Positions 1 to 12,049 of a DNA stretch of 64,000 nt are shown piece by piece. This DNA comes from Cryptomeria japonica (Eukaryota > Streptophyta > Pinopsida > Cupressales > Cupressaceae). Location: the NCBI RefSeq assembly GCF_030272615.1, contig NC_081414.1:1921501-1985500 (forward strand). The letters are read 5' to 3'. Under the pieces are notes generated by a model. It worked only from the letters and a program-made list of their open reading frames with translations. It ran no database searches and was not told the origin of the DNA. Every line of letters begins with the position of its first letter. Position 1 is the stretch's first letter. Made by a program: the position numbers and the translations under genes.

Positions 1-888
1 CCCGATCGCTGTTAGTCCCCATATTTATATTTTTAAAAAATTACCCTCATCAATATTGTGAAATATAAATGTTAGCTTTGGTAATATTGAGAAAATTAAA
101 ATTTAATGAAGGAGAGAAGCATTTTGATCTTTAATTAGAAAAGCAAGTTTAGAATATTTGAATAGTTGAAAAGAATGATTTTTCATTTTATTTAAAAGAT
201 GTTCAAATTCAAAAATAGGAGATTAGGTCAAATATTCTTCTATTTACCCTAGGTTTGAAAATATTTTTGGGGGAGCATTTTTGGGGGAGCATTTTTAAAA
301 AACATTTTTGGGAGAAGGATTTTTGGAGGAGATTTGGGCATTTTGGGAAGGAAGGTTTTCTGGAGTTGCAGGTTGGGCTCTTCATCAGATCTTGTTAGGA
401 ATGTGAAATGAGGTAGGATTCGGGTGCATCTTTTTTATTTCTTGGGTTATTGGGTTTGTCTCTTAAAAAAAAACAAATATTAGGGAATGGTTGTTCTTGA
501 TGATTCTTGCTTAAAATCTCCATGAATGTTCTTAAATTTAAGTTTTAGTTTTGGGAATATTGGTTATTTTTGGGTCAAGATTGGTTAAATAGAATAGATA
601 AATGGTTGTAAATCCATCTTAGTTTGTCAAATATAGTTTTGGTGGTTGAGAAATTTGCTTATTTGAAAATTATTCAACAAAGATTGTGTATTGGGGAAAC
701 CATGATCATTCTGGAAAAATTCTCAATAATTGTTGTTCTTGATCATTTTGGAAATTTAATTTCGTTTTAGTCTCTGTATGAGACTGTGGATTTTGGAAAT
801 CTGGGGTTTTATTTATTGTTATTTGTTTTCTTGGTTTTAAAAAAATAAATTAATTAAAAACGAAGATTTTTTTTTTAAATCCGTTTAA
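1..888. other. AT-rich sequence, nothing recognised
   Basis: AT-rich DNA with frequent T and A runs. I see no long coding frame, no RNA gene and no LTR boundary. A short purine-rich stretch with repeated 'tttttgggggagcat' lies near 258-320. It is probably decayed transposon sequence, but no family can be named. Confidence 0.4.
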
Positions 889-1133
889 ACAGATTAGGGT
901 TGGAGGGCGGAGGAGCCGAGGCTCTACCCACATCCTCCTCCTCACGAGATTGTGCAGGGTCGTGACTACATTTGTGGCCGCAAGGACCTGCGACCACAAA
1001 GTGGCCGCAAGGAACCCTGCGTGCACAATGTCCACAGGGGCCAACCCTACGTCCACAGTGGTGGTCGCGGGGGCCTGCGGTGGCTTCCACCTCTCCCGTG
1101 ATGGGAGGTGGGCTCCGCAGTGGTTTCCCCACG
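889..1133. repeat. GC-rich island with short internal repeats
   Basis: A roughly 245-base GC-rich block sits abruptly inside very AT-rich DNA. It contains repeated phrases such as 'gtggccgcaagga' and 'cctgcg' with variations. Short overlapping frames cross it on both strands, but they look like by-products of its composition. Other retroelements in this window carry comparable GC-rich phrase clusters in leaders, introns or LTRs, so this is most likely the same kind of retroelement segment. Its parent element is not identified. Confidence 0.45.
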
Positions 1134-2510
1134 TTTTTTTTAAAATTTAAATAAAAAAACTTATTTTATTAAAAGTTTGTTTTATTTAGTTTTTAATCAA
1201 TTATTAATTATTATTAATATATTTTATTAATGAAAATTAATATTTATATATTAAATAATATTTAATTTGAAGTTTCGGTATTATTATTTATTAAATTGAT
1301 TATATTTATTATTTGGTTATTTTTAAATAATATATTATTCAGAAATATATTATTATTGGATTTGAATGATAATAGGTCATCTGAGAATTCTAGAAATGAA
1401 ATACTATAGTATTTGAGTAATTGAAAAATGAAATATTTTATCGTTGGATATTTTGAAAATTTAAATGATATACTAGTGGAATTATTGGAAATTTAATAAT
1501 GTATCGTTTGGAAAATTGGTAAGTTAATGATATTTTCATTTAGTAAAATAAATGGTTTAGTTATATTCTTCCCCTGTATTGAGAAATAGACAAATGGTAA
1601 TATTGCATTCTGGTATTGTATTCACCTTGTAAAGGTGATTTTTCTGTTAATATATTTTTGAAAACTTAGATCATTTAGAAAACTTGATCAACTTTTATTT
1701 TTTAAATCAATAAGAAAGAAGGTTGTCTTTTCCAATCCACGCCTATGCGTGCTTAATTTTTCTGCATTCGCATTTTCTTAAGCAATGGCTAGACCTTGAT
1801 TTGTTTGATTGGACCCTGTCATATGGATTGAATTGGGGTACCTATTTTTGTCCTCGGTCTCGAGTTTGATTATTGCTTGTGATGGTGTTATAACTGGTCA
1901 TGTCCTTTATGCGAGTGTCGAGTGTTGATTTGTGGTTGACCGTAGCTGGTCAGGTCTCTAGTTAGAGTACCGTTAAGCAATGGACCTTTGTATTTGCTTT
2001 TATTATGTCCAGTTGGATCCTTTCCTATTCAAGGATCATTTATGTATCTATTGACCGATGTGGTCGTTTGTATATTGGTTATGTTTGCCTTGATGGTGGG
2101 ATTGTAAATGATGTGAACCTTATGTATTCTTGACTTATTTAAATGATCATAGGGGTCTTGCAGTTGAGCAGACCTAGAGATGTAGCCCTTTAGGGGTGAA
2201 CTCCGATATCAATTTGGTGTTATGTGATGCTTATGTTCTTATGTTTCATGTTTAGTGTTAGCATGTATGGATGGCATTATGATAGAATGTATAAAGTGGA
2301 TTAGATGAAATTAATCGTAAATGCATGTATGCAGTCGTCTCTTAAATGCAGTAAATTGGATCATGAAAGAATGTATTCTATTATTGTTAATGAAATTAAG
2401 TATGCATGGAAAGATCTCATTAGTTTATGATGAAATTAAAGTACGTCATGGAACTAGATGCATGGCATGTGTTTAATGTAAAAACGAACGGAATGAATGG
2501 TTAAAAAATG
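1134..2510. other. AT-rich sequence, nothing recognised
   Basis: Very AT-rich, with runs such as ttattaattattattaata near 1200. There is no supported gene. It may include decayed LTR sequence, but I could not define ends. Confidence 0.35.
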
Positions 2511-2745
2511 ATTGGATGAACTCACCATGGTATCTAAATTATCAACCTTAATGGATGAACTCGTCATGTTATCTAAATTTTAACTCTAATGGATGAACTT
2601 CACTATGTTATCTATATTTTAACTTTAATAATTGAACTTCATCATATTAGCTATATTTTAACTTTAATAAATGAACTTCATTATATTAGCTATATTTTAA
2701 CTATAATGGATGAACGCGTCCTATTACCTATAATTTTAATTTACT
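2511..2745 (+). repeat. Tandem repeat, period about 39 bp, six units
   Basis: Six imperfect head-to-tail units begin near 2511, 2551, 2589, 2628, 2667 and 2705. Each starts with a variant of 'atggatgaac' and continues with a variant of 'ttatctatattttaacttta'. The drift between units indicates an old minisatellite. No coding role is apparent. Confidence 0.75.
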
Positions 2746-3020
2746 GAACAAATTATACCCTTGTTTAAAGTAATAACATGAAATTAAGTTAACCTACTTA
2801 ACTGGAGCAAATGTCATGAGTTGGGTTAGATGTTAAATTAAGTAATCACATTGGGAAAATGCTTAGGCAATGTTTAGTCTTCCATTGTGTTGTTTGAACT
2901 TTTGATAACTCATTGTATCAGTATGGTGTGTCTTATTTTAAAAAAAAATATTTGCATTCCAATCGTGTGTTTTAGTTTTATCCCTTCGAGGTTTCCTAGT
3001 GGGGCATTACGACCAAATAC

Positions 3021-3755
3021 TTATTGTTTCATCATACCATCAAGCATGAGTATATATTTTTCCTTGCCTACGTCAATAAGTCTTTCCATGAGCCTTTGGA
3101 TTGATGGTTTTTCTTGACACTCTTGGAGAAGTTCCTCAGTGAACTTTGTTTCACCCATATTGGCATACTCATCAAAAGGGTTGGATAATCTACAACCCAT
3201 ACTTGGTCTGGTTGTGATTCCATTTGTTTGTTTTTCTAAGAGTGAGTGACAGTGGGTCTTTAGTAAATTTCTACTGTGATGAATTCTTTGTCTTCTATGG
3301 GAGTCTTGGTTGGTGTTGGTGGTTCAGGTTGAGCTTCGTTATAGGTGATACAAAATTGTGGGAATAAAGTAGGATTGATTCATCCTCCATGATTTAAGCA
3401 TTGGTTGAATGCCGCTTTTTGAATATGCTCTACTTCTTAAAGGTTCTTTTTCAAACTTGTTTGTTTTGCCTTGGATATACAATCGTACGTGATGCAAGAA
3501 TACATGATGTGATGCAAAGAGTTGGCGATAGATGTAGAGAAACTTATTCCTTTTTGCAAGTGCCTTAGAACTAGGTTGTCTCTTCTTCAACTTAGTTTTA
3601 TGATGAAGACTTGTTCTTCTCAAAATATGAGGAGTGGTCATACACGAATGATCAATGGTTGCCGTTGGTGTTGGATTTGGATACTTTGTTTGAATACTCA
3701 AGCTTAATTTATCAAGTAGAGGTTTAGTTAGATTCATCTCCATGACAAAGTGCAT
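3021..3755 (-). pseudogene. Coding-like remnant, unrecognised; possible retroelement Gag N-terminus
   Basis: I do not recognise this protein. On the minus strand the frame ending at a TAA complementary to 3021-3023 is open back to about 3250. It has protein-like composition, with a charged stretch around NPFDEYANMGETKF and repeated E/K/L residues. An adjacent frame holds a protein-like run as well, so a frameshift near 3240 is likely. A separate minus-strand open frame covers 3339-3755 (138 codons, basic, no motif). The position suits the Gag start of minus-strand element G, whose PBS and LTR lie to the right (6298-7647). No capsid or zinc-knuckle motif is visible, so this is an inference. 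Confidence 0.25.
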
Positions 3756-4029
3756 GAAATGATATGGATAAAAAGTCTCTTGATATGGAAACTTGATTTG
3801 ATGACTTAAGATTCAAACTAGGTATGTTGTTTTGATAGAATCCGTTAGATGGTGGAACTTTGATCAATGTTATGACACTGCCTAATTTTGTTGGATGAAG
3901 TGTTAGCTAGTTTATGATTCGAAAAATATGTCTAAGGACGCCTTGTTGATTTTGGAATTATTTTCTTTGATAATTTTGATTCAGATTTTGACTGCTGAGT
4001 TTGACAAAAGACTAAAAAGGGTACTCAAG

Positions 4030-4445
4030 ACCGTAATATGCACTAAGATAGAGATTGGATGCGCTAATGAATGTTCCAGATGCACCACATAAAGTTCTCT
4101 ATGCGCTAAGCTGCCTTTCCTATGCATCGACTCAGATTGTTTGAAACTGACTTGGCTGGAATAGTTACATGCTAATATGTCTCGATTACACGCTACTGTT
4201 TAAGCTAAAAGCGCTAAGGTGTGTTTCTGATGCGGTAAGCTGATGTTTGAATGCACTAAAGTAGTGTCAAAAAATGCTACTGAAAGCTTTAATAGTGTGC
4301 TACTGGTTATGCGCTAATGTGACTTCTTAAAGCACTATATTTTGGTTGAAATGCGCTACAAAATGGTTGAAATGCGCTATAGAATGGTTGAAATGTGCTA
4401 CAAAATGGTTGAAATGTGCTAGGAAGTTTCTCCTACGTGCTAAGA
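4030..4445. repeat. Dispersed 'atgcgctaa' phrase cluster, first block
   Basis: The short phrase 'atgcgcta' and its variants (gcactaa, tgctaaga, gcgctac) recur about every 20-40 bases between dissimilar spacers. From about 4340 the unit becomes 'aatggttgaaatgcgctac', repeated almost exactly. This is not a simple tandem array: the spacers vary while the phrase is kept. The same phrase returns at 6019-6260. Confidence 0.7.
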
Positions 4446-6018
4446 TCCCCTAATTACTTTGGTTCTATTATTTTTGGGTATTTTTAACTTATATTTTGGA
4501 TGGATGATTTTTTGAAAAGTAAATTGCAAACACAGCAAAAAAGAGAACAAATTCTGCCTATGCTAGACAATTAGTGTATGTTCTGTGAGGATGTGTTCAA
4601 ATCCTTGATGTTTTCATTGGATTAGATAACAATTAATATAGATCAGATAAACTCTTTATTCAAGGGTCATTAACAACATCATATCCCACTAGTCTTGATA
4701 CTCCATCAGCTCAAACAGACGTGTCACCCCCTAGAGGGCGCCCATTTTTTTGCTTTTTGTCAGAAATTAACCCAAAGTGAATTGCTTCATAATTGAGTAG
4801 TTATCTTGGGAGATATATGGTGAGTGATCTTGGGGGTGGATTCTTCCCCATCCTTGTGCTATGATGTTGAAAATGTTTGTATACTGATTCGGTTTAAGGT
4901 TTCTAGTGTTAAGGTTCTTAATCAGGCTTTCGTTCGGTCTTCAGTGATAAACTCCCTCAGGAGGCTTCCAAACCTTTAGAACAAAGGCTTTATGTATCTT
5001 AATGATATTGGGGGAAGGCTAATCACTGAGAAAAATCATTGAAGGGGACTTTTGTCAGCCTCCACATTTGATTATAGTGGGTTGGAACACTTGGCGATAA
5101 AGTCATTTCCCACTTAGGTCATTTCCCTCTCACCGGCCATTAATGGCACTCTAAGAGAAACTCGGGAGGGCGGGCCTGCTAAAGGTTTTAAATGCTTGAA
5201 AAAAAGAAAGCATAACAGTGGTTTGACTTTTTGGTCACCCAGTTAAGAGGAGAGCATATACCTTCCACTTTTGAGACAAGGCAAACAAGATTATTTTTAT
5301 CCTTCAAGATAATGATTTTTTAACTTCTATTTGGAGATGTTGCTCCAACAAGCATGGTGTTCTTTTTAACTCTTCATAGCAAAATGTGTATTTCCAAATC
5401 TCTTGAAAAACAAACCTGGTCAACAAAGTAAATCATGATGTTGGTCAACAAAAGGAAAATCGTGAAATCAATATTTAATGAAAAACTCTTTTGCTTTATA
5501 CAAAAACAAGAAAAGTGAGTTTATTTTATCCTTTGCAAAGAAATGAAAGTGAGTTTGTTGGTTCTTTTTAATCCTTTGCAAAAAATTGAAAGTTTGTTGG
5601 TAGTTCTTTTTAATCCTTTGCAAAATGAAAATGAGGTTTTGTTTTAAGCACCAAAGGATAAATGAGGTTCTTTTTAAGCAATACCAAAAGAAAATGGGAT
5701 TCTTTTTAACCTTTTCAAAAATTTGAAAGTTTGTTTGTAGTTCTTTTTAATCCTTTGCAAAATGAAAATGAGGTTTGTAGTTCTTTTTAACTAATAGGAA
5801 AATGAACTATTTTTAAAACTAACTTAAAAAAGTGAGAAACAAAAAATAATTAAATGCCTAAAATAAAACTCCTCCAATTTGCAAACAAAGATTAGTAACT
5901 TGCAACAAAAATAACAGTTAGTGAAAAATTTAAATCTGAGGTGAGCTTTATACAAGCCTAACTTTTTACTTTTGTTACAAATTATGTTTTTGCTTTTGCC
6001 AGAATCATGCACTGGACT
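4446..6018. other. Noncoding leader-like sequence with A/T-rich repeats
   Basis: No supported gene. At 5500-5815 a phrase close to 'ttctttttaatcctttgc' recurs about six times with variable spacers. The stretch lies between the two 'gcgcta' clusters and to the left of the element G PBS, so it is probably the long untranslated leader of G read on the minus strand. Confidence 0.4.
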
Positions 6019-6260
6019 TTTGCATAGATGCGCTACAGAAAGTTACAGATACGCTAAAAAATGACTCCTATGCACTATACTGATTACCGAATGCGCTATG
6101 TTGTTTTTCCAATGCACAAAATAAAAACTAGAATATTATGCGCTAAGGGATGAGTCTTACGTGCTAAATAGTGTACTAGAAGCGCTAACAAAAAGTTCTG
6201 ACGTGCTAATGAAAGGTTCCAATGCGCTAATGCATGATTTCTGCGTGCTTGCAATCTTGC
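6019..6260. repeat. Dispersed 'atgcgctaa' phrase cluster, second block
   Basis: About ten variants of 'atgcgctaa' or 'acgtgctaa' occur at irregular spacing, in the same orientation as the block at 4030-4445. The cluster lies immediately inside the PBS of element G. Element C has its own 'cagacgcg' phrase cluster in the matching leader position. Confidence 0.7.
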
Positions 6261-6297
6261 TCCTACATTAAAAACGATGTGATTAATGGGGTTTATC

Positions 6298-6313
6298 CCC
6301 ACAGTGGGCGCCA
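6298..6313 (-). other. Primer binding site of element G
   Basis: On the minus strand this reads TGGCGCCCACTGTGGG, starting with the TGG expected opposite a tRNA CCA end. It lies four bases inside the LTR end at 6318. The matching tRNA is not identified. Confidence 0.6.
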
Positions 6314-6317
6314 TAAA

Positions 6318-7647
6318 TGTGTGCGGGAAATGAGGGCAACATAAACATAAAATTCTAATTCCAAAGTGTCCACACACCAATGAGACTCTTGGTGCAAGTT
6401 ATAGGAGCTATATTGAATAGTCCAACTTCCCAAGGGGTGTTCCATTGTTCTCTATCTCACAAGATCCCTGAAGTCAATGTCTTTGCTCTCAGATCACTGA
6501 GAAAAGTGACTTAGAAATGACAACTCCAAGAACGAGTGATGTTTGCTTATAAGTATGAATGCATTCCTACAACATGTATAATATTAAAACTGGAATGATT
6601 TAAAGTAGTATGAATATGATTCTATGATAAATATTAGTAATCCTATCCTAACAAGATATACTAGTCTAACATGGATATGCTATGATATTAAAAATGCTTC
6701 TAAATGCTATTAAGATGATTTATCAAAGAGATGCTAGATGCTTAGTAAAATGACTATAAATTAGATGCATGAAACTTGGATATATGAAAATGAGAGAATG
6801 AGAGCTCTATTTATAGGAAAAATAGGGCAATGGATGGTCAAGATTGGATAATCTTAACAAAGGCCAGGATTGAAAGTTATCAATCCATATTTACAATTCT
6901 CACCAATGAAATTGTGACAATTGTCAACAAGAGGTTGCTTGAGAGGAGATGTAAGAAACATTAAATGCTTGAGAAGACATGAAGGTTACCCTAGGAGGTA
7001 AGGTTAATCCATTGGATAAAGCTTTTACCCAAGGGACAAACTCTTGTGTGAGGGTTAATAGGATAAATAAGGTTAAAGCGATGAATGCAAGATGAGACCC
7101 TTAAGTTAGATGAGGGTTGAGCTAGAGAGAAAGTCTCTAATCATGCAATAAGGTTGAGTTAACCATTAATAGTTATGTAAGAGTTTTTAATGGTTTGGAA
7201 GACTTTGAGGGTTAACTTTTTGAGGACATAAAGTCTTTAATGGTTTTCAAAGACTTTGGAGGCTTTGAGAAGTGACTTCTCTTTGTTTAGGGATGTGACA
7301 ATATTTAGGAGATGGATTAGGATAAATTAGAATTGATTAGAAGAATCTAGAAGGGGTTTAGGGAGGAAAGTGGGAGATGTAGGAGAATTCAAGTGGGGGG
7401 ATTTTAAATAAATAAATTATATTTATTTACTTGCAAGGATCAATTTAATTAAAAAGGGAGAAAGGGGAATTAATTAAATAAAGCGATTTATTTAATTAAA
7501 GGTTAGAAAAGGCTTAGGTGAACTTAATTAAATAAATTGAGTAACTTATTTAATCAAATATATGAATGTGAATAATTTAATTAAATAGAGGAATGAGGTT
7601 AAAATTAAATATTCACTTAGGAAAGTGGTCAAATTTATATGTCTACA
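6318..7647 (-). mobile_element. LTR of element G (minus-strand Ty3/gypsy-like), 5' LTR
   Basis: The segment runs from TGTGTGCGGG to ATGTCTACA, so it has the TG...CA ends of an LTR, and a PBS-like sequence adjoins its left end. Read on the minus strand, the end beginning TGTAGACA and the block at about 7390-7600 built of 'aattaaataaa' inverted repeats resemble the U3 of the element C LTR. A TATAAATA box is present on the minus strand at 6808-6815. I did not find the partner LTR in the window, so G is truncated or its partner is too decayed to see. Confidence 0.6.
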
Positions 7648-8011
7648 GATACATTAGTGTTTGCAAGGATGTTTTGGAACATGGCCCCTATTGAAGTATT
7701 CTCTTTCTGAGACCATTGGATCAAAGGCAAAGGAGAATCGACAACTTTGTTCTTTTCATATATAAGATCTAGGACATCTCCACCATCCTCAAGATCCTCA
7801 GGAATATCATCCAAATTTTCAATTCGTTTTACTATCAGACGACAAAGTCAAGCCTCCTAATGTCTTCTTCAGCCTTGCAATCGATCCATACATCTTCAAT
7901 CTGGTGGACATGAGAGTAACTTTTCTTGTTTTTATTCTTCATGCCCTTGTAGTCAAAATGCTTTCTAGCCTTGAAGAATTTTATTGTAACCCTCCTCATT
8001 TCATCCTCCAT
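7648..8011 (-). pseudogene. Unrecognised coding-like fragment abutting LTR G
   Basis: I do not recognise this. On the minus strand an ATG at 8011-8009 opens 58 codons rich in lysine and glutamate (motifs KFFKARKHFDYKGM and EDVWIDCKAEEDIRR). It ends at tandem stops near 7837-7832. A +1 shifted frame then continues protein-like sequence (KRIENLDDIPEDLEDGGDV) right up to the LTR boundary at 7647. Taken together this looks like one coding sequence with a frameshift near 7845, cut by the LTR. It could be a captured host exon or a retroelement accessory frame. Confidence 0.35.
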
Positions 8012-8851
8012 GGTGCAATCATGGTGGGAGAGTCCTCAAAGAGAACAATCTGGATCATGTAGAAAGAGTTACACAATAGAAACAACTCAATGTGATTAAG
8101 GAAATGCATGAACAAAATATATTATATCATGAAAATTAGTTACAAAATATCGACAACATGTGGGCCCACAAGATTCGGCTCATAGGCCTGAGTACAAAAC
8201 ATGTGTGTTATGCAACATTCAGGCTCAAGCAAGAATGCGAGCCAACTCGGGACCTCCTAACCTATGGATTATTCTTCTCAGTCCCTGATGATCCTCTTTG
8301 TATGCTCAATTAAATTGATTTATATGATCAAGAATGATCTGTGTCGGCCCAAGATGAAACAAATATCGATGAACAAGATGAAACGTGTAAAAGAACAAAT
8401 TTGGATTCCGCCAAAGAGATCCCTCCGAAAAATCCAAAGAATGAAGTGCAGACCCAAGGGAAGGTCAACCACACACCAAGGAATGTTGGAAACAATGAAC
8501 TGAAGCTCCACAAGCTACAAAAGTAATCTGCGAGATCCACCAATAACCAAATAGGTCCAAGCAGTTCTAGTGTTTTAAGCCAGAAAACTATCTCAAATTC
8601 TAGAAGTGATAACTTGCCGAAAAAATATCCAAACGTCCCACGGACTTAGGATACAGTAGATGAACATGCCCATGAACAAATTCCATCTCCATAAGATCCA
8701 ATGAGCAAATAAAAAGAAGCACAAAAATAAATGCCAAAACTACAAAATAAGAAACAAATTGAAAAGAAAATATTTTTAGTTGATGTAAGATTGTCATGAA
8801 CCAGGGATGCTCCTGCATCAGACATCTGGGGTTGATGAAAAAGTGAGTCCC
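8012..8851. other. 3' flank of chromovirus B, no gene seen
   Basis: This lies downstream of the chromodomain stop of element B on the minus strand. Several short overlapping frames occur on both strands, but none has a recognisable motif. The 3' LTR of B should be near here, but I could not delimit it. Confidence 0.35.
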
Positions 8852-10005
8852 TCACTTTGTCAGGGTTAGAGGAAAACTAAGACGGTCCACCTCTACTTGA
8901 GAAATCCATGATGAATCTTCAACTGGTTTGCCTTTCCACTTCACAAGATACTCTTTGCATTGGTTGCTCCAAGTACTACGCCCAATCCTACTCTCCAAAA
9001 TGTCTTCAATCTGATCTGGTTCCCTTTGGGGTATTTTTTTCTCCAAGTCTGCTATATTGTCCTCACTAAATTTTTCCTCATGGTACTGATGTAGGTTTTC
9101 AATGATGAATATAGGTGAAATACCCAAACTATCTGGTAAGTCTACTTCATATGCATTTCTGAAACTGAATTTTCTCAAGATCTTACAAGGTCCAAACTTC
9201 CTCATCTGCAACTTATTATAGGTTCCAACTGGGAATCTCTCTTTTTTCAGATATACCATCACTTCATCATCAACTTCAAATTCCTTATCTCCTCTTCTTA
9301 TCTTCTTTTTTTTAATACTTGTTGTTCATGTCTTCCAAATGTTGTTTAACCTAAGTATGCACTATCTTCATATTCTCTGCAAATTCTTTTGCTTCTGCAC
9401 TCCTTTTATCTTCATTACTGATAACCCTCAACTCTGATATACCTCTAGGGTGTGCTCTGATAAAAATCTCAAAAGGTGTTCTTCCAATACTCCTGTTCGT
9501 TGAATTATTGTAGGCAAACTCTGCTTGTTCAAGGATTAAGTCCCAACTTCTGGTTTTCTCTCCAACGAAGCATCTCAACAAATTTCCCAAACTCCTATTC
9601 ACTACCTTTGTCTATCCATCAGTCTGTGGGTGAAAAGTAGAACTAAACTTCAAATCTATCTTCATTTTCTCCAAATTGTTCTCCAAAAATATCTAAAAAA
9701 CTTAGTGTCTCTGTTTGAAACTATGCTCTTAGATAATCCATGTAATCTCACCACTTCCTTGAAAAATAAGTCAGCAACGTGCACTGCACATCTGTTGTCT
9801 TGTTACAAGGTATGAAATGTGCCATCTTCAAGAATCTATCTACTACCACAAATATATAATCATTTTCTCTTTGTGTCTTAGGAAATCCTAGTATGAAATA
9901 CATTCTTATGTCCTCCCAAGGCCTCTCTGAAACTATTAAAGGCTTATACATTCCAACATTTTGACTACTACATTTTGCATGTTGACAAATCCTATAGCTT
10001 TGCAC
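8852..10005 (-). pseudogene. Chromovirus B pol, 3' part: integrase core and chromodomain
   Basis: Degenerate 3' end of a Ty3/gypsy chromovirus polyprotein. Near 9985-9970 the frame gives the CxxC half of the integrase zinc finger (RICQHAK). The catalytic core follows, with VVVDRFLKMAHFIP near 9855-9815 and FAYNNSTNRSIGRTPFEI near 9510-9450. Next come the GPFKILRK-like C-terminal domain and a chromodomain near 9010-8900 (EYLVKWKGKPVEDSSW). Chromodomains in such integrases direct insertion to heterochromatin. The reading is split by frameshifts and stops around 9263-9350 and 9603-9750. The upstream half lies at 52006-53093 and is separated by the copia insertion: the zinc finger is cut between its H and C halves. 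B is the oldest layer identified here. Confidence 0.85.
10001..10005. repeat. TSD of copia element, left copy (TGCAC)
   Basis: The five bases TGCAC directly precede the copia LTR and recur at 52006-52010 after its other end. Removing the insertion and one copy restores the integrase reading frame of B. Confidence 0.9.
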
Positions 10006-11518
10006 TATTAATCTGAGAGGATCCGGTTAATACTGAGAGTGGGGATGAATCAATATTAACAATAATTCTTAAATTAAACTTAAACTGATAAAACTTCACC
10101 AAATCAATCACAAACCAGTAATAAACTATTTACCAGTACCGGTAATCACTGATATCCAATTGTTAAACTGATTTATCAGAACTGCTCATTAAGTGTTCAT
10201 CAACATGCATAAATTGAAAGTAAATCAAAACAACACATCAAAAGCATTCACCACATGAACACCAGAATTTTCACGTGGAAACCCAAATAGGGAAAAACCA
10301 CAGTGGGAATTAGTACCCACAAAAAATGTGCTCTTTCAGAATGCACCCTGTTAGGAGCCTAGCCCGGTTAGGAGCTTACAATGATGCCTTGTTAGGAGCA
10401 GACCCTGTTAGGAGTCACCCGGTTAAGGGATTTCTATGATGAGCCCTATTAGGAGCTTTGCCCTATTATTAGCAACCTCACAAGAGGATTTAAGACTCAG
10501 ATGATGAGCTACCCGGTTAAGGGATTTACAATTTGAGGCTTGTTTGAACCTAACCGATTAAGGGATTTTGTCTGTTGCAACTGTTAGGGAACAACAAATG
10601 AATGATCTGCAAATAACACTAACTTCTTTCTTGTTCAGATCCAATTTAGCTCCAATTTGCTACACTCTTGCAGATACACCACACTGGTTTGGCTTCACAC
10701 TCTTTCCTCAAATCATCGACACAATAAACATCAACTATACCGACCTAAATAACCTTTACAACTCAGTCAGTTACAAAACCCTAAGACTTACAACATAGAT
10801 CATCACATATCTTTACAACTCATTACAAATCATCATATGAATCATTACAATCAATTATAAATAAATTACAGTCGTTGAATGATCATCGCACCTTGATCTG
10901 ATACACTTTTAAACCCTTAGCTCATACCGCTAAGCACTTCACACATTCCCAAGAAATTCACTCTTTGATCATACCAAAACATCATTCAAACACTTCACGC
11001 AGTTTCAACCATGTCATCACCAACTTACAAACATAATGTAATACACTGTCGAACTCAAAATCATTACCGGTTATAAGAATTGAATACTGGTTCATAAACC
11101 CTACAAAAAATACAACAGAAATCATAAACATGATTTCCAGTAATCAAAGCATGATGCGAAACTGGTCAAAGATACATTACAATGATACAAATTCATGTTC
11201 CAAACCTCAACACTTGACTCATTACCAATTTTCAAAACCAATCAAAACATTTCCACGTTTACCGGTTAAGGTCCTAATTCCTAGTTCACTGTCTTCATTA
11301 CCTGTAAGGCATTTTCGGTAGACCAAAAAGACTTAGATGACAAAATAAACATGAAAAACATAGTTGCCACATAGTTTTCCATGAATGATAACAAAAATAA
11401 CTGATGAAAGTCATTAAGCCAATAATATCAATCTCTTCATTACTATATCATTACCAACAGTCCTTTACTGGTTCATCAACATTCTCCATTAGCATCAGTT
11501 ATGCCAATCATGCCAACA
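10006..11518 (-). repeat. Copia 3' LTR (left copy)
   Basis: On the minus strand it begins TGTTGGCATGATTGGC and ends CAGATTAATA. The other copy ends in the expected ACA, so the last TG/CA dinucleotide here has decayed. It contains short repeated phrases of the type 'ccggttaagggattt' and 'gttaggagc' near 10340-10570. It matches the split copy at 27507-28274 plus 51280-52005. Confidence 0.88.
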
Positions 11519-11530
11519 ATTCCCCCCTTT
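11519..11530 (-). other. Copia polypurine tract
   Basis: The minus strand reads AAAGGGGGGAAT, directly upstream of the 3' LTR start. This is the expected plus-strand priming site. Confidence 0.85.
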
Positions 11531-11885
11531 GACATTGATGGCAACACCAACATATTCAACTGTCAACTATGAACTTCTTTGTTGCCTTCACTCACTCTTC
11601 TTTTGCTGCACTTCATCTGCCGGTTGGACTACTTCACCTACTCTAATTCTTCTCCTCTGGATCATATTACTTCTCCCCATTTCTATTATAGTTCTTCTCT
11701 CCCTTTGACAACAATGCCAAAGGTGCAAATTCATCTCCAGTCTTCATTCTTGTTGCTGCTATCTCCAACATCTCTGCAAATCTTATCTAATATGATCCCC
11801 CTGTGGAGTAGCCAATGTTTCATCAATCCATTGTGAAAAATATTCATTAATCCCACTGGATTGATGCATCTCCTGCATCTTAGTT
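11531..11885. other. Copia 3' untranslated segment
   Basis: Lies between the end of the copia RNase H frame and the PPT. Pyrimidine-rich on the plus strand. I see no coding motif. Confidence 0.5.
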
Positions 11886-12049
11886 GATCTTATGTAGGGG
11901 TCTGGCCCCTAATTTACCTCTAAGGAACTCAAAGGTCGTCTTTGGCAAAGGTTTAGTGAAGGTGTCTGCTAACTGCTCTTTACTTGTCACATATTCCATT
12001 CTGACTTACTTCTCTTGCACTCTCTCCCTTAGAAAGTGATATTCAGTTC
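11886..12049 (-). pseudogene. Copia RNase H C-terminus
   Basis: The minus strand encodes the typical end of a copia polyprotein: YHFLRERVQ, then a stop, then EYVTSKEQLADTFTKPLP and a final TAA at 11888-11886. It continues the RNase H frame at 23998-24601 across the inserted element A. One in-frame TAA interrupts it. Confidence 0.85.

Noticed and set aside
875-1154. Overlapping frames on both strands in the GC-rich island
   Set aside because: Created by GC-rich phrase repeats lacking stops. No domain, and frames are open on both strands at once.
4030-6260. Possible CRISPR-like array (short repeats with unique spacers)
   Set aside because: The phrase is only 8-9 bp, degenerate and irregularly spaced in eukaryotic retroelement DNA. 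No cas genes.
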